31,325 bases of DNA from an uncultured Clostridia bacterium (GTDB taxonomy: Bacteria; Bacillota; Clostridia; Christensenellales; Borkfalkiaceae), in the NCBI GenBank assembly GCA_946540675.1, contig CAMNIW010000004.1, positions 1 through 31,325 of the forward strand. The letters run 5' to 3'. Numbering within the stretch: the stretch's first letter is position 1; each line of letters starts with the position of its first letter. Below, in pieces: positions 5,993 to 14,259 of this stretch. A program made the position numbers and the translations under genes. The notes beneath the pieces are model-generated. The model saw only the letters and a program-made list of their open reading frames with translations, was not told the origin of the DNA and did no database searches.

Positions 5993-7096
5993 ATGAAAAT
6001 CATCGTAAACGGAACCGATCTTTCAAACGCCGTAATGAAGGTATCCAAGGCTATCAGTCTTAAAACCACCAACGCCGTACTCGAAGGTATAAAACTCTCG
6101 GTAAAAGGCGATACGCTTATCCTTACCGCTACCGATATGGAGATAGCGATAGAAAAAACTATCCGCTGCGATACCTTTATGGAAGGAGATACGGTAGTAC
6201 CCGGCAGAATATTCACCGAGTTCGTCAAAAAACTGGAAAACGAAGATCAGGTTGAGATGACCACGGTCGAAAACGGCAATATAAAGATATCTTACGGCTC
6301 TTCCGAAGTTTTCTTTTCTACCCTTTCGGCGGACGATTTTCCGAGCATAAGGAAAGATTTGAGAGAAAAATCTTTTTCTCTTTTACAAAAAGACTTTAAG
6401 GACGTAATAGGAAAGACGGCGTTTTCCTGTTCTACCGACGAAAGCAGACCAATACTTAAAGGCTGCCTTTTCGATATAGAGAACGGAGAACTCACGGTAG
6501 TTGCGCTCGACGGATTCAGACTTGCCGTCGCGAAAAAGAAAGTAAAAGCGGCGTCTTCCGACTTTAAGGTTATAATCCCCGCAAGGGCTCTCGGAGAAAT
6601 AACGAGACTTCTCGAAAAAGACGAAGAAGAGATAACTTTCGTTTCGGAAGACAATAACTTTATGATAGAAATAGAAGGAACGGTTTTCGTTACCAGACTT
6701 CTCGAAGGAGATTATATAAATTATAAACAAATAATACCCAACGACTTTTTAACCACGGTGAGAGTCGGCAGGGCTAACCTTTTAAACAGTCTTGAAAGGG
6801 CCACGATAGTCGCAAAAGAAAGTAAAAATCTCGTCAAACTCGATATAAAAGAAAATTACGTCAACGTATTCGCTCAGTCCGAGAGCGGAAACGTCAACGA
6901 AAACGTCCTTATCAATATGGAAGGAAAAGACCTGAAGATAGCGTTTAACTCGAAGTATCTTTGCGACGCCTTGAAAGCGACGGGCGACGAATTCGTCAAT
7001 ATGTATTTCACGAGCGCCATTTCGCCGTGCATAATACGTCCGTATTCCGGAGACGAATATTTATATCTTATATTACCTATAAGAATAAATAATTGA
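5993..7096 (+). CDS. dnaN: DNA polymerase III beta sliding clamp
   Basis: The 367-residue product has normal DnaN length and the three-domain clamp pattern. Recognisable blocks are LEGIKLSVKGDTLILTATDMEIAIE in domain 1, TAFSCSTDESRPILKGCLFD in domain 2 and the C-terminal YLYLILPIR. The clamp holds DNA polymerase III on DNA. A strong AAGGAAGG site precedes the ATG. It directly follows the origin-like region, and dnaA is not upstream as it is in most Bacillota. The rpmH operon follows in the same direction from its own promoter. Confidence 0.97.
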   Translation: MKIIVNGTDLSNAVMKVSKAISLKTTNAVLEGIKLSVKGDTLILTATDMEIAIEKTIRCDTFMEGDTVVPGRIFTEFVKKLENEDQVEMTTVENGNIKISYGSSEVFFSTLSADDFPSIRKDLREKSFSLLQKDFKDVIGKTAFSCSTDESRPILKGCLFDIENGELTVVALDGFRLAVAKKKVKAASSDFKVIIPARALGEITRLLEKDEEEITFVSEDNNFMIEIEGTVFVTRLLEGDYINYKQIIPNDFLTTVRVGRANLLNSLERATIVAKESKNLVKLDIKENYVNVFAQSESGNVNENVLINMEGKDLKIAFNSKYLCDALKATGDEFVNMYFTSAISPCIIRPYSGDEYLYLILPIRINN

Positions 7097-7102
7097 TTTT
7101 GA

Positions 7103-7131
7103 TTGACAAAAGACGATAAAATCATTATAAT
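7103..7131 (+). promoter_or_regulatory. Promoter of the rpmH-rnpA-yidD-yidC-jag operon
   Basis: TTGACA (7103-7108) and TATAAT (7126-7131) are separated by 17 bp. The rpmH start lies 46 bp beyond the -10. Confidence 0.85.
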
Positions 7132-7177
7132 TTTCAGGTACAGCAAAATTTACAAGTAAACAAAAGGGAGTACAACT

Positions 7178-7312
7178 ATGAAAAGAACTTATCAACCTAA
7201 AAAGAAAACGAGAAACAAGGTACACGGATTCAGAAAAAGAATGTCCACGAAGAGCGGGAGAAACGTTCTTAAGAGAAGGAGAAACAAAGGTCGTAAAAGA
7301 CTGACTTATTGA
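7178..7312 (+). CDS. rpmH: 50S ribosomal protein L34
   Basis: The 44-residue basic protein begins MKRTYQPKK, continues with KVHGFRKRMSTKSGR and ends in GRKRLTY, the near-invariant L34 pattern. It is a structural protein of the large ribosomal subunit. A GGGAG site lies upstream. Its TGA overlaps the TTG start of rnpA by 4 bases, tying the two translations together. Confidence 0.97.
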   Translation: MKRTYQPKKKTRNKVHGFRKRMSTKSGRNVLKRRRNKGRKRLTY

Positions 7313-7641
7313 AATTGATAAAGATCATAAAAAAAACGGGCGATTTCGACAAGGTTTTCAAAAAAGGAAAGACCGTTTACGGAAAATCGCTTAAAATTTT
7401 TTACTTACCTTATAAAGAATTGAAATTCGGGTTTTCGGTAAGTAAAAAACACGGAAAAGCCGTAATAAGAAACAGGATAAAAAGATTGCTCCGCGCCGCG
7501 GCGAGATCGGCTTTTAAGGACTTCGATAAAGAGTTTTTAATAGTTTTTTTACCGAGAGTGCAAGAAAAATATTCCTTTTCCGATTATTTGAAAGATATGG
7601 AACGTATAAGGAAAGGTTTTTCAGATGGGGATAATAAATAA
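7309..7641 (+). CDS. rnpA: Ribonuclease P protein component
   Basis: The 110-residue basic protein subunit of RNase P matures the 5' ends of tRNAs with the catalytic RNA. The family motif is clear: FGFSVSKKHGKAVIRNRIKR, with the RNR box near residues 54-56. N-terminal KKTGDFDKVFKKGKTVYGK is also typical. It starts with TTG overlapping the rpmH stop (TTGA), the only start compatible with the conserved N-terminus. Its end overlaps yidD by 17 bases. Confidence 0.95.
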   Translation: MKLIKIIKKTGDFDKVFKKGKTVYGKSLKIFYLPYKELKFGFSVSKKHGKAVIRNRIKRLLRAAARSAFKDFDKEFLIVFLPRVQEKYSFSDYLKDMERIRKGFSDGDNK

Positions 7642-7873
7642 GTTTTTAATAAAATTACTTAAATTTTATAAAAAGCATATATCCGCAGGTCTTTATACTA
7701 AATGCAGATACACTCCGACGTGTAGTATATATGCTATGGAAGCCCTGCAAAAGCATAATTTGTTCGTGGGCTTTTTTCTTATTACAGGAAGACTTTTACG
7801 CTGTAATTCTTTCAGTAAGGGCGGTTTCGACCCCGTTCCCGACAGTTTCAGCAAGATAAAGTGGCTTATATAA
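7625..7873 (+). CDS. yidD: Membrane protein insertion efficiency factor YidD
   Basis: The 82-residue product has the full YidD signature: an amphipathic N-terminal helix (IKLLKFYKKHISAGL), CRYTPTCSIYAMEALQKH (27-44), GRLLRCNSFSKGG (55-67) and DPVPD. It is a peripheral membrane protein that assists YidC-dependent insertion. The start lies inside the end of rnpA with AAAGG upstream. The standard order rnpA-yidD-yidC is kept. Confidence 0.95.
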   Translation: MGIINKFLIKLLKFYKKHISAGLYTKCRYTPTCSIYAMEALQKHNLFVGFFLITGRLLRCNSFSKGGFDPVPDSFSKIKWLI

Positions 7874-7903
7874 GGGCGTAAGTTTTTCTTATCGGAGATT
7901 CAA

Positions 7904-9487
7904 ATGGATTTTATCAATTTACTTGCCGGAATAAGCGTTTACGGCGACGGTTTCGGCTCGATACAACTTAACTGGATAGGAAGAGTTATTCAGTGGATCA
8001 TTTCTCTTGTCGGAGACGTAGGCTTCGGCATAATTCTGTTTACGGTCGTTCTTAAACTCATCACTCTCGCGCCCGACATCTGGTCGAGAGTTTCGATGAA
8101 GAAGAACAGCCTGAAAATGGAACTTATGAAGGAAGATCTCGAAAAACTGCAAAAACAGTACGCCAACGATCCCAAACTCTACCAGCAAAAGATGATGGCT
8201 CTGTATAAAAAGAACGGTTACTCGGCTTTTTCGGCGTGTCTTCCGTCCATTATAACCATCGTCGTGTTCATTATCGTAATAAACGCTTTCAGCGCTTATT
8301 CCAACAGTATGAACTTCGAAGTGTACAACGGTATGGGCAAAGCTTATACCGCGGTCGTCGTTGAAGAAGCCGAAAATACAGGCTATCTCGTCAAGGATTC
8401 TAAAAACGAAAAGACTTACGTTATAAATCAAGAAAAATACTTTACCGAGAGCGGTAAAGCCGAATATTTCGACTATTCGGAAGAAAAGGGTTATACCCTT
8501 AAAAAGGACAAGTACGGCGCGTTTAAGGAAGCCTACCCCGCGCTTGCGGATTATTTTGACGAAGAAAATAAATTAAACACAAAGAACGCCGAACTTTTAA
8601 GTACCATAGATAAAGATTTCCGTCAGATACTTATACAAAAGATAGGTAAAGAAACCCTTAAAGCCGACGGATTTTTGAACGAAACCGAAGACGATATAAT
8701 CAACGTTGCAGGCGTTATGGAAAAATATAAGGATAATCCGGACGTCGGCAAATTCTATAACGCCGACAATCCCGAAAATCCGATAAATTACGAAGAAGTC
8801 CTTAAAAAAGGGGATCTTTCGGGCAAGTTCGAGATAAACGCCGAAAATTTAGTAAACGAAAAGGCTAAAAACGCCGTCGAAAACGAGAAGATAAGCGAGA
8901 TAAGGGAAAAAGCGAGAAACGCGGCGAGAGAGTCTTATATAAAAACGAGAATAAACAAGTCGTATATAACCCCGTGGATAAAGAATATATGGATAACCGA
9001 TAGTCCGTTTTCCACCGCTATACCCGAAAGTTTCGCAAAACTCAAAAGTTCTTTGAGAAACAACACGGGAACTCTTACCGAAGAAGACTACAACGAGATA
9101 ACGGCAAACCTTGCCGACTATAAAAAGACCGGTTTCAAAAACGGTAACGGTTGGTTTATACTTATAGCGCTTTCCATACTTACGATGCTCGGAACGCAAC
9201 TTATAATGCAAAAGAGTCAAAAAGCGCAAATGCAACTTTCTACCGTAGACGGGGGCGGACAGGCGGCGATGACTTCCAAGATGATGACCTGGATGATGCC
9301 GATAATGTTCGGTATATTCGCTTTCCTTTATTCGGCGTCGTTCTCGCTGTATATGATAGTAAGTTCTCTTCTCTCTATGCTTACCACTTTCCTTATAAAC
9401 TTCTTTGTGGAGAAAAGTTTCAAGGGCAAGATAGAAAAAGAAATGCGTGAAAAAGCAAGCAAGCCCGGTTACGGCAAAAAGAGATAA
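7904..9487 (+). CDS. yidC: Membrane protein insertase YidC/OxaI with a large loop insertion
   Basis: The 527-residue product is about twice the usual length of Gram-positive YidC. The family core is present: TM1 (about 37-57), the cytoplasmic coiled hairpin with LEKLQKQYANDP (79-90), YKKNGYSAFSACLPS into TM2 (113-130), WIKNIWITDSP (358-368), and C-terminal membrane helices (416-434, 460-478, 481-502). The extra length, about residues 135-355, lies in the extracellular loop and is charged, Asn/Lys/Glu-rich and partly coiled. Lys51 takes the place of the groove Arg of SpoIIIJ by my alignment by eye. No lipobox is seen. CGGAG precedes the ATG. It inserts membrane proteins alone or with Sec. Confidence 0.93.
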   Translation: MDFINLLAGISVYGDGFGSIQLNWIGRVIQWIISLVGDVGFGIILFTVVLKLITLAPDIWSRVSMKKNSLKMELMKEDLEKLQKQYANDPKLYQQKMMALYKKNGYSAFSACLPSIITIVVFIIVINAFSAYSNSMNFEVYNGMGKAYTAVVVEEAENTGYLVKDSKNEKTYVINQEKYFTESGKAEYFDYSEEKGYTLKKDKYGAFKEAYPALADYFDEENKLNTKNAELLSTIDKDFRQILIQKIGKETLKADGFLNETEDDIINVAGVMEKYKDNPDVGKFYNADNPENPINYEEVLKKGDLSGKFEINAENLVNEKAKNAVENEKISEIREKARNAARESYIKTRINKSYITPWIKNIWITDSPFSTAIPESFAKLKSSLRNNTGTLTEEDYNEITANLADYKKTGFKNGNGWFILIALSILTMLGTQLIMQKSQKAQMQLSTVDGGGQAAMTSKMMTWMMPIMFGIFAFLYSASFSLYMIVSSLLSMLTTFLINFFVEKSFKGKIEKEMREKASKPGYGKKR

Positions 9488-9513
9488 TATAAATAGGAGT
9501 AAACAGGAACAAA

Positions 9514-10311
9514 ATGGCTGAATTTTACGGAAAAACTATCGAAGACGCGATAGAAAACGGTCTTAAAGAACTTGGTCTTAACAAAGAAGACGCCGAAGTG
9601 ACCGTTTTGGAAGAGCCCACCAAAGGTTTTTTGGGTTTTGCGGCTAAAAAGGCAAAAGTTGAAATAATCCCGAAGAAAAAACTTTCCGACGGAGAGAGAG
9701 CGGTAGAATTTTTGAACGGTCTTTTCGACCTTATGGAAGTAACCGCCAAAGGTAAACTCGAAGACGAAGGCGAAAAGGTACACATCGAGATAATAGCCGA
9801 AAATTCGCCGTCGGTAATCGGTTACAGGGGCGAAGTGCTCGACGCTCTTCAAAGCCTTGCCGGGGCGGTCGCAAACAAGGGGCGCGACGATTACAGAAGA
9901 GTCGTTGTGGACTGTGAAGGTTACAGAGAAAAGAGAGAAGAAACACTTAAATCGCTTGCCGAAAAACTCGCGGCAAAAGCGGTAAGGACGGGAAGAAAGG
10001 TAACTCTTGAACCGATGAACCCGTACGAAAGGAGAATACTTCACTCTACCCTTACCGACAATCCCGACGTAAAGACGCAATCGGAAGGAAAAGAACCCAA
10101 CAGATACGTCGTCATTATCCCCAACAATCTCAAACCATACGACAAGGGAGAAAGAGATTTTAAGGGCGGAAAAAGACCTTACGGAAAAGACGGCGGCAAA
10201 AGGCGCGACGGCGGAAGAAGAGACAGGGATTCGGCTCCCCGTCAGCCGAGACCGAAGACGAGCGGCTGGGGAACTTTTCTCGGCAACAGTCTTAAAGACG
10301 GAGACAAATAA
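9514..10311 (+). CDS. jag: RNA-binding protein Jag/KhpB (Jag-N, KH and R3H domains)
   Basis: The 265-residue product has a Jag N-terminal domain (1-50: FYGKTIEDAIENGLKELGL, then EEPTKGFLGF), a KH domain with IGYRGEVLDALQSLAGAV (about 103-120), and an R3H domain (YREKREETLKSLAEKLA, then PMNPYERRILHSTL and EPNRYVVI). It binds RNA and affects cell elongation and envelope homeostasis in Bacillota. It is longer than usual because of a basic Gly/Arg/Lys-rich, probably disordered tail (about 212-265). It sits directly after yidC, the standard spoIIIJ-jag order, and ends the operon before a strong terminator. Confidence 0.95.
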   Translation: MAEFYGKTIEDAIENGLKELGLNKEDAEVTVLEEPTKGFLGFAAKKAKVEIIPKKKLSDGERAVEFLNGLFDLMEVTAKGKLEDEGEKVHIEIIAENSPSVIGYRGEVLDALQSLAGAVANKGRDDYRRVVVDCEGYREKREETLKSLAEKLAAKAVRTGRKVTLEPMNPYERRILHSTLTDNPDVKTQSEGKEPNRYVVIIPNNLKPYDKGERDFKGGKRPYGKDGGKRRDGGRRDRDSAPRQPRPKTSGWGTFLGNSLKDGDK

Positions 10312-10323
10312 TTAAAAACGTTT

Positions 10324-10354
10324 GCGGCGTAGCGAATTTCGCTACGCCGCTTTT
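10324..10354 (+). terminator. Terminator of the rpmH-jag operon
   Basis: A perfect 11-bp GC-rich stem (GCGGCGTAGCG with CGCTACGCCGC) with an AATTT loop is followed by TTTT. It is 12 bp after the jag stop. Confidence 0.85.
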
Positions 10355-10575
10355 ATATCTTTTTCCGTTGTTTCCTAAAAAACGTTGACTAAATGACAAT
10401 TCAACGCGAGCCATTTGTCTATTGTCATTATGAGCCTGCATAGCAGGCGTGATAATCTACTACGGTCTATTGACGGCTTTATACCGCTAAACCGCTTCTA
10501 TTGTCATTCAGAGCGAAGCGAAGAATCTCAGCGAGTTTGTGTTTAGTAAACGCTTGAAATATAGTAGCGTAAAAC
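10355..10575. repeat. Intergenic region with degenerate TTGTCATT-type repeats
   Basis: No gene is seen. ATTGTCATT occurs at 10421-10429 and 10500-10508. The first copy is followed by TGA, a GCCTGC-ATA-GCAGGC hairpin (10434-10448) and GATAATCT; the second by CAGAGCGAAGCGAAGAATCTC. This resembles a dispersed intergenic repeat of the form TTGTCATTCTGAGC…GAATCT seen in many bacterial genomes, recalled rather than searched. The copies have diverged. Confidence 0.45.
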
Positions 10576-10602
10576 AAAAAAGCGACTTTCCGTCGCTTTT
10601 TT
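10576..10602. terminator. Bidirectional terminator downstream of the Fe-S genes
   Basis: AAAAAAGCGAC and GTCGCTTTTTT pair perfectly around a TTTCC loop, with T-runs on both strands. It is 19 bp past the end of the minus-strand scaffold gene. Confidence 0.8.
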
Positions 10603-10620
10603 ACTTTATATTATATAATG

Positions 10621-11025
10621 TTATACGTATTCGGGTTCTTTGTCTTTTGCGTGTATCCCCGCTTTTTTGTTGCGGTAGTCTTCTATCGCCGCCTTTATCG
10701 CTTCTTCCGCAAGCACGGAACAGTGCAGTTTTTGCGGCGGAAGACCTTCGAGATATTCGACCACCTGTTTGTTGGTGAGTTTAAGCGCTTCGTCCAAAGT
10801 CATACCTATCACCATTTGCGTGGCGGTAGAACTCGTCGCGATCGCCGCGGCGCAGCCGAAAGTCTTGAATTTGGCGTCGGTGATAACGTCGTTTTCGACC
10901 TTTATCGTTATTTGCATTATATCTCCGCAAGCGGCGTTGCCGACTTTGCCGAGCCCGTCGTAGTTTTCCACTTCCCCGACGTTTTGCGGATTTTTGAACG
11001 CTTCCATTACTTTTTCGTTATACAT
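10621..11025 (-). CDS. nifU: Iron-sulfur cluster scaffold protein (IscU/NifU-like)
   Basis: The 134-residue product keeps the three scaffold cysteines: Cys33 (AACGD), Cys58 (FGCAAAIA) and Cys102 (KLHCSVLAEEAI), with Asp35 near the first. It receives sulfur from the cysteine desulfurase and assembles [Fe-S] clusters for transfer to apoproteins. The segment between Cys58 and Cys102 has no SufU-type insertion, so it is IscU/NifU-N-like. It follows nifS by 3 bp with AAAGGA upstream, so the pair is one operon. Confidence 0.94.
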   Translation of the reverse strand: MYNEKVMEAFKNPQNVGEVENYDGLGKVGNAACGDIMQITIKVENDVITDAKFKTFGCAAAIATSSTATQMVIGMTLDEALKLTNKQVVEYLEGLPPQKLHCSVLAEEAIKAAIEDYRNKKAGIHAKDKEPEYV

Positions 11026-11028
11026 AAT

Positions 11029-12201
11029 TTATTCCTTTCCTTCATAGAGCGGCGACATAGAGCGCAGCCTTTGTACCGTTTCTTTTAATTTTTCCACCGT
11101 ATAATCGACTTCTTCAACGGTGTTTTCCTTGCCGAACGTAAACCTTATAGAGCCGTGAGCCGTCTCTTCGGGCACTCCTATCGCGAGCAGGACGTGCGAC
11201 GGTTCGAGAGAGCCCGAAGAACACGCCGACCCCGACGAAACGGCTATGCCGGCAAGATCCAGACTGAAAAGTATCGACTCCCCTTCGATATACTCAAAGG
11301 AAAAATCGGCGTTATTGGGAAGACGTTTATTCCCGTCCTTGGGTCCGTTGAGCCGTGCGAAAGGTATTTCCGCGGTAACTCTTTGTATAAATCTGTCGCG
11401 AAGAGAGCGGACGTATTCGACGTCTTTTCCGAGCGTTTCTTTGGTAAGTTTAAGCGCTTCGGCAAAGCCTACCACGCCCGGAACGTTGGTCGTTCCGCCG
11501 CGCCTTGTCCTTTCCTGATGTCCGCCGGATATGAGCCTTGCGACGGGCACGCCCGTCTTTATATAGAGAGCCCCGACCCCTTTGGGGCCGTTGAATTTGT
11601 GAGCCGAAAAACTCATCATATCGACGTTGAGTTTTTTGACGTCTATATCTATCGCTCCCATCGCCTGCACCGCGTCGGTAAAACATAAAACGCCGTGGTC
11701 TTTGGCTATCTTTACGACTTCTTCTATGGGTTCTATCGTCCCGATCTCGTTATTTGCGTACATACAGCAAATAAGTATAGTGTCCTTTCTTATCGCCTTT
11801 TCGAGTTCTTCAAGGTCGACAAAACCTTCTTTGTCGACGCCGACGAAGGTAAACTCGAACCCGTCTTTTTCGAGTTCTTTGGCGGTGGAAAGCATCGCCG
11901 CGTGCTCTATCTTCGTCATAATGACGTGTCTGCCCTTGTTTTTAAGAGAGTTGCACGTTCCGCGAAGAGCCCAGTTGTCGCTCTCGGTCCCGCCCGACGT
12001 AAAATAAACTTCGTTGGGTTTTGCTCCGATAAGCGTCGCTATTTTGTCTCTCGCTTCGTCGACCGCCTTTTGCGCCGCCCTGCCGAAAGCGTGCTGACTG
12101 TTGGCGTTGCCGTAAGTTTCGGTAAAATACGGGAGCATTTTTTGTAAAACTCTCTCGTCGAGCCGCGTCGTCGCGGCGTGGTCTAAATATATTTCTTTCA
12201 T
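11029..12201 (-). CDS. nifS: Cysteine desulfurase (NifS/IscS family)
   Basis: The 390-residue PLP enzyme converts cysteine to alanine and passes persulfide sulfur to the scaffold. Motifs: N-terminal IYLDHAATT, substrate region TSGGTESDN (68-76), PLP lysine Lys202 in FSAHKFNGPKG, and catalytic Cys327 in SSGSACSSG followed by EPSHV. The ATG at 12201 is preferred over an upstream in-frame TTG because AAGGG lies in front and the conserved N-terminus begins there. It is first in a two-gene operon with nifU, behind a consensus promoter that carries a probable Rrf2-type operator. Confidence 0.95.
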   Translation of the reverse strand: MKEIYLDHAATTRLDERVLQKMLPYFTETYGNANSQHAFGRAAQKAVDEARDKIATLIGAKPNEVYFTSGGTESDNWALRGTCNSLKNKGRHVIMTKIEHAAMLSTAKELEKDGFEFTFVGVDKEGFVDLEELEKAIRKDTILICCMYANNEIGTIEPIEEVVKIAKDHGVLCFTDAVQAMGAIDIDVKKLNVDMMSFSAHKFNGPKGVGALYIKTGVPVARLISGGHQERTRRGGTTNVPGVVGFAEALKLTKETLGKDVEYVRSLRDRFIQRVTAEIPFARLNGPKDGNKRLPNNADFSFEYIEGESILFSLDLAGIAVSSGSACSSGSLEPSHVLLAIGVPEETAHGSIRFTFGKENTVEEVDYTVEKLKETVQRLRSMSPLYEGKE

Positions 12202-12232
12202 TGGTTTTCCCTTTTTGTTCAAGGAATTTTAA

Positions 12233-12253
12233 TTCCTACTAAAATGGTAGGTT
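12233..12253. promoter_or_regulatory. Candidate Rrf2-type operator upstream of nifS
   Basis: CCTAC (12235-12239) and GTAGG (12247-12251) form a dyad with 7 bp between them, inside ATTCCTAC…GTAGGTTAT. It lies directly downstream of the nifS -10, covering the transcription start. The shape fits Rrf2-family regulators (IscR, CymR) that sense Fe-S or cysteine status, which suits the gene it precedes. The regulator is not in the window. Confidence 0.55.
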
Positions 12254-12262
12254 ATCGACTAT

Positions 12263-12291
12263 ATTATAAACCCCTTTTCCGTGTTTGTCAA
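12263..12291 (-). promoter_or_regulatory. Promoter of nifS-nifU
   Basis: Minus strand TTGACA (12291-12286), 17 bp, TATAAT (12268-12263). Both hexamers are perfect consensus. Confidence 0.85.
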
Positions 12292-12316
12292 CGGAAGAAA
12301 GGGTCTCTTTCAAAAA

Positions 12317-12985
12317 TCATTTTATCGTTACTTCCGCCGCGGAAAGTATCTCGCCGCTTTTGAGTTTTAACCTTCCGTCTCCGAGAATTTCTTCCGCTAC
12401 GGCGTAATACTCCGCCCCGTCCTTTACGACGGTTATCTCTTTACCCAAAATTATGCTCTTTTCGGCGTAATACTCCATATCCGTCGGCAGCGTAAGGTTG
12501 TATACGAGCGTCGCGAGAACGTCCTTTAACGGGAATTCTTTGCCCGAAATTTCCTTCATAGATACGGCTATATCGCCGATCTCCGCCGCTATCGGGTTGT
12601 TGACGTTAAGACCTATGCCCGTAACCGAGCGGTGGACGGTATCGCCCGAAAACACGTTTTCTATAAGTATACCGCAAATCTTTTTGCCGCCGACAAACAC
12701 GTCGTTGGGCCACTTTATTCCGCCGTCTATCCCGAACGCCGCGAGAGTCTTTACCACGGCGACGGCGGCGTTTGCCATTATCGAAAAGGCGTTTTCGGTC
12801 TTCACCGCGTCAAAGCGCAGAAAAGACAAATAAATTCCGCCCGTTTCGGATATAAAAGACCTGCCTTTGCTTCCCCTGCCGCCCGTCTGGCGTTTAGCGA
12901 CGATAACGACGTCTTCTTTTCCGTCGGGAAGGGTCTTCGCGTAGTTGTTGGTCGAGTCTATTTCGTCAAAAATAAGGGTTTTCAT
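12317..12985 (-). CDS. birA: Biotin--[acetyl-CoA-carboxylase] ligase (monofunctional BirA)
   Basis: The 222-residue product has the catalytic BirA domain only: FDEIDSTNNYAK (6-17), QTGGRGSKGR biotin-AMP loop (33-42), KWPND (91-95), and KKICGILIEN (101-110). It activates biotin with ATP and attaches it to the carboxylase biotin carrier. There is no N-terminal DNA-binding domain, so it should not repress biotin genes. The ATG overlaps the recX stop by one base (TAATG); the upstream in-frame extension is basic junk inside recX. It is the last gene of the ftsH-parAB cluster. Confidence 0.93.
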   Translation of the reverse strand: MKTLIFDEIDSTNNYAKTLPDGKEDVVIVAKRQTGGRGSKGRSFISETGGIYLSFLRFDAVKTENAFSIMANAAVAVVKTLAAFGIDGGIKWPNDVFVGGKKICGILIENVFSGDTVHRSVTGIGLNVNNPIAAEIGDIAVSMKEISGKEFPLKDVLATLVYNLTLPTDMEYYAEKSIILGKEITVVKDGAEYYAVAEEILGDGRLKLKSGEILSAAEVTIK

Positions 12986-13611
12986 TATATATACTCTTCT
13001 TCCGCGGCGGCGCCCGCTTTTTCGGCGGCTTCCTTTGCGCAGTCGTACCCGAAACCTTTGGACAAAAGGTACTTGTAGCATTTCAGGGTGTTTTGCCTGT
13101 CGCGCGGTTTGTTTCTCATATACTTTTCGGCGACGGCGAGCGCGCTTTTGCTTTCGTCTTCTATGCCGTCGAGCGCGTCTTTCATATCGGCGTCGCTCAC
13201 GCCCTTTCTTCTGAGTTCTAAGGCGATAAGCCTTTTGCCTTTGCTTTTGGAAAGCGAGTTGGCGTAGTCTGTCGCGTACAATTCGTCGTCGACGAATTTA
13301 TAGCCTTTGAGTTTTTCTATCGTTTCGTTTATCGTCTTGTCGGTATAGCCTTTTTTGCGCAGGTAGTCGGAAACTTCCTTCTCGGTCTTTTTGGAACGCG
13401 TAATATAGGATAAAGCCTTGTCGAGAGCCTTTATACGCTCTTCTTCGTACTGTATCTCTTCGAGCCGCTCTTCCGATACGGACAAACCGATTTTAAGTCG
13501 GGCTTTCATCACCGTTTCGAGTTCGAGACCGCAAAAGAAGACGTTGTCGAGATATATATTGCACCTTGTCGGCGTTTTTGCCTGCGGCTTTATATCGGTT
13601 ATCGTCTTCAT
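12985..13611 (-). CDS. recX: Regulatory protein RecX
   Basis: The 208-residue product has the tandem three-helix RecX pattern: ALSYITRSKKTEKEVSDYLRKKGY (about 67-90), INETIEKLKGYKFVDDELYATDYANS (94-119) and a third repeat ending KCYKYLLSKGFGYDCAKEAAEK. The N-terminal strand region (ITDIKPQAKTPTRCNIYLD) is usual for Bacillota RecX. It modulates RecA filaments. It overlaps the IMPACT gene by 4 bases and birA by one, so translation is coupled through the cluster. Confidence 0.9.
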   Translation of the reverse strand: MKTITDIKPQAKTPTRCNIYLDNVFFCGLELETVMKARLKIGLSVSEERLEEIQYEEERIKALDKALSYITRSKKTEKEVSDYLRKKGYTDKTINETIEKLKGYKFVDDELYATDYANSLSKSKGKRLIALELRRKGVSDADMKDALDGIEDESKSALAVAEKYMRNKPRDRQNTLKCYKYLLSKGFGYDCAKEAAEKAGAAAEEEYI

Positions 13612-14243
13612 TTTTCTACCCCGTATACGGAAAATTTGTCACCGACGGCGTTTATCGCGGCTTTTCCGAGAGTAAGGTCGATAAACTTCGACTTAAAGTC
13701 TTCGGCGGTTTTTTTCGGAACGGAAAGGGTCACGTTTACCGAGTCGGAAAAATCGGTCTTTTCTATCGCACACTTTTGCCCCGACGAAAATTTGACAAAC
13801 GCCGGATACGCGTCGTAAGAAAGAACGAGAGAAAATACGGTAGACAAGACCACTTCTTCCGCGCCTGCCGCGCATAAAACTTTCGCCGTCGCGCCGGAGT
13901 ACGCCCTGACGAGACCGCCGGCGCCGAGTTTTATTCCGCCGAAGTATCTCGTCACCACCACGCAGGTATCGGAAAGACCCTTGCTCTCAAGAACTTCGAG
14001 CATGGGTTGTCCCGCCGTTCCCTGCGGTTCGCCGTCGTCCGAAAAACGCTTTACCGCGCCGTTTTCGGCGACGAAGGCAAAACAGTTGTGCGTGGCGAAC
14101 GGATGAAGTTTTTTTATCTCGGATATGAAGTCGCGCGCCTGCTCTTCGGTCTCGGTCTTCGCCGCGTAGGCGATAAATCGGGATTTTTCTATTACGGTCT
14201 CTTCTTCCGCGCGTTCCTTTATCCTTAAATAACTATCGTTCAT
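13608..14243 (-). CDS. YigZ/IMPACT family protein
   Basis: The 211-residue product shows the IMPACT N-terminal domain signature: KSRFIAYAAKTETEEQARDFI (about 20-40), HPFATHNCFAF, RFSDDGEPQGTAGQPMLEVL (66-85) and VVVTRYFGGIKLGAGGLVRAYS (95-116), followed by a ferredoxin-like C-terminal domain. The family is linked to translation control in eukaryotes; its bacterial role is unclear. No Shine-Dalgarno is visible before the ATG at 14243, 16 bp after parB. Translation may depend on readthrough of ribosomes from parB. Confidence 0.9.
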   Translation of the reverse strand: MNDSYLRIKERAEEETVIEKSRFIAYAAKTETEEQARDFISEIKKLHPFATHNCFAFVAENGAVKRFSDDGEPQGTAGQPMLEVLESKGLSDTCVVVTRYFGGIKLGAGGLVRAYSGATAKVLCAAGAEEVVLSTVFSLVLSYDAYPAFVKFSSGQKCAIEKTDFSDSVNVTLSVPKKTAEDFKSKFIDLTLGKAAINAVGDKFSVYGVEK

Positions 14244-14259
14244 CAAAAAGGAGATTACG

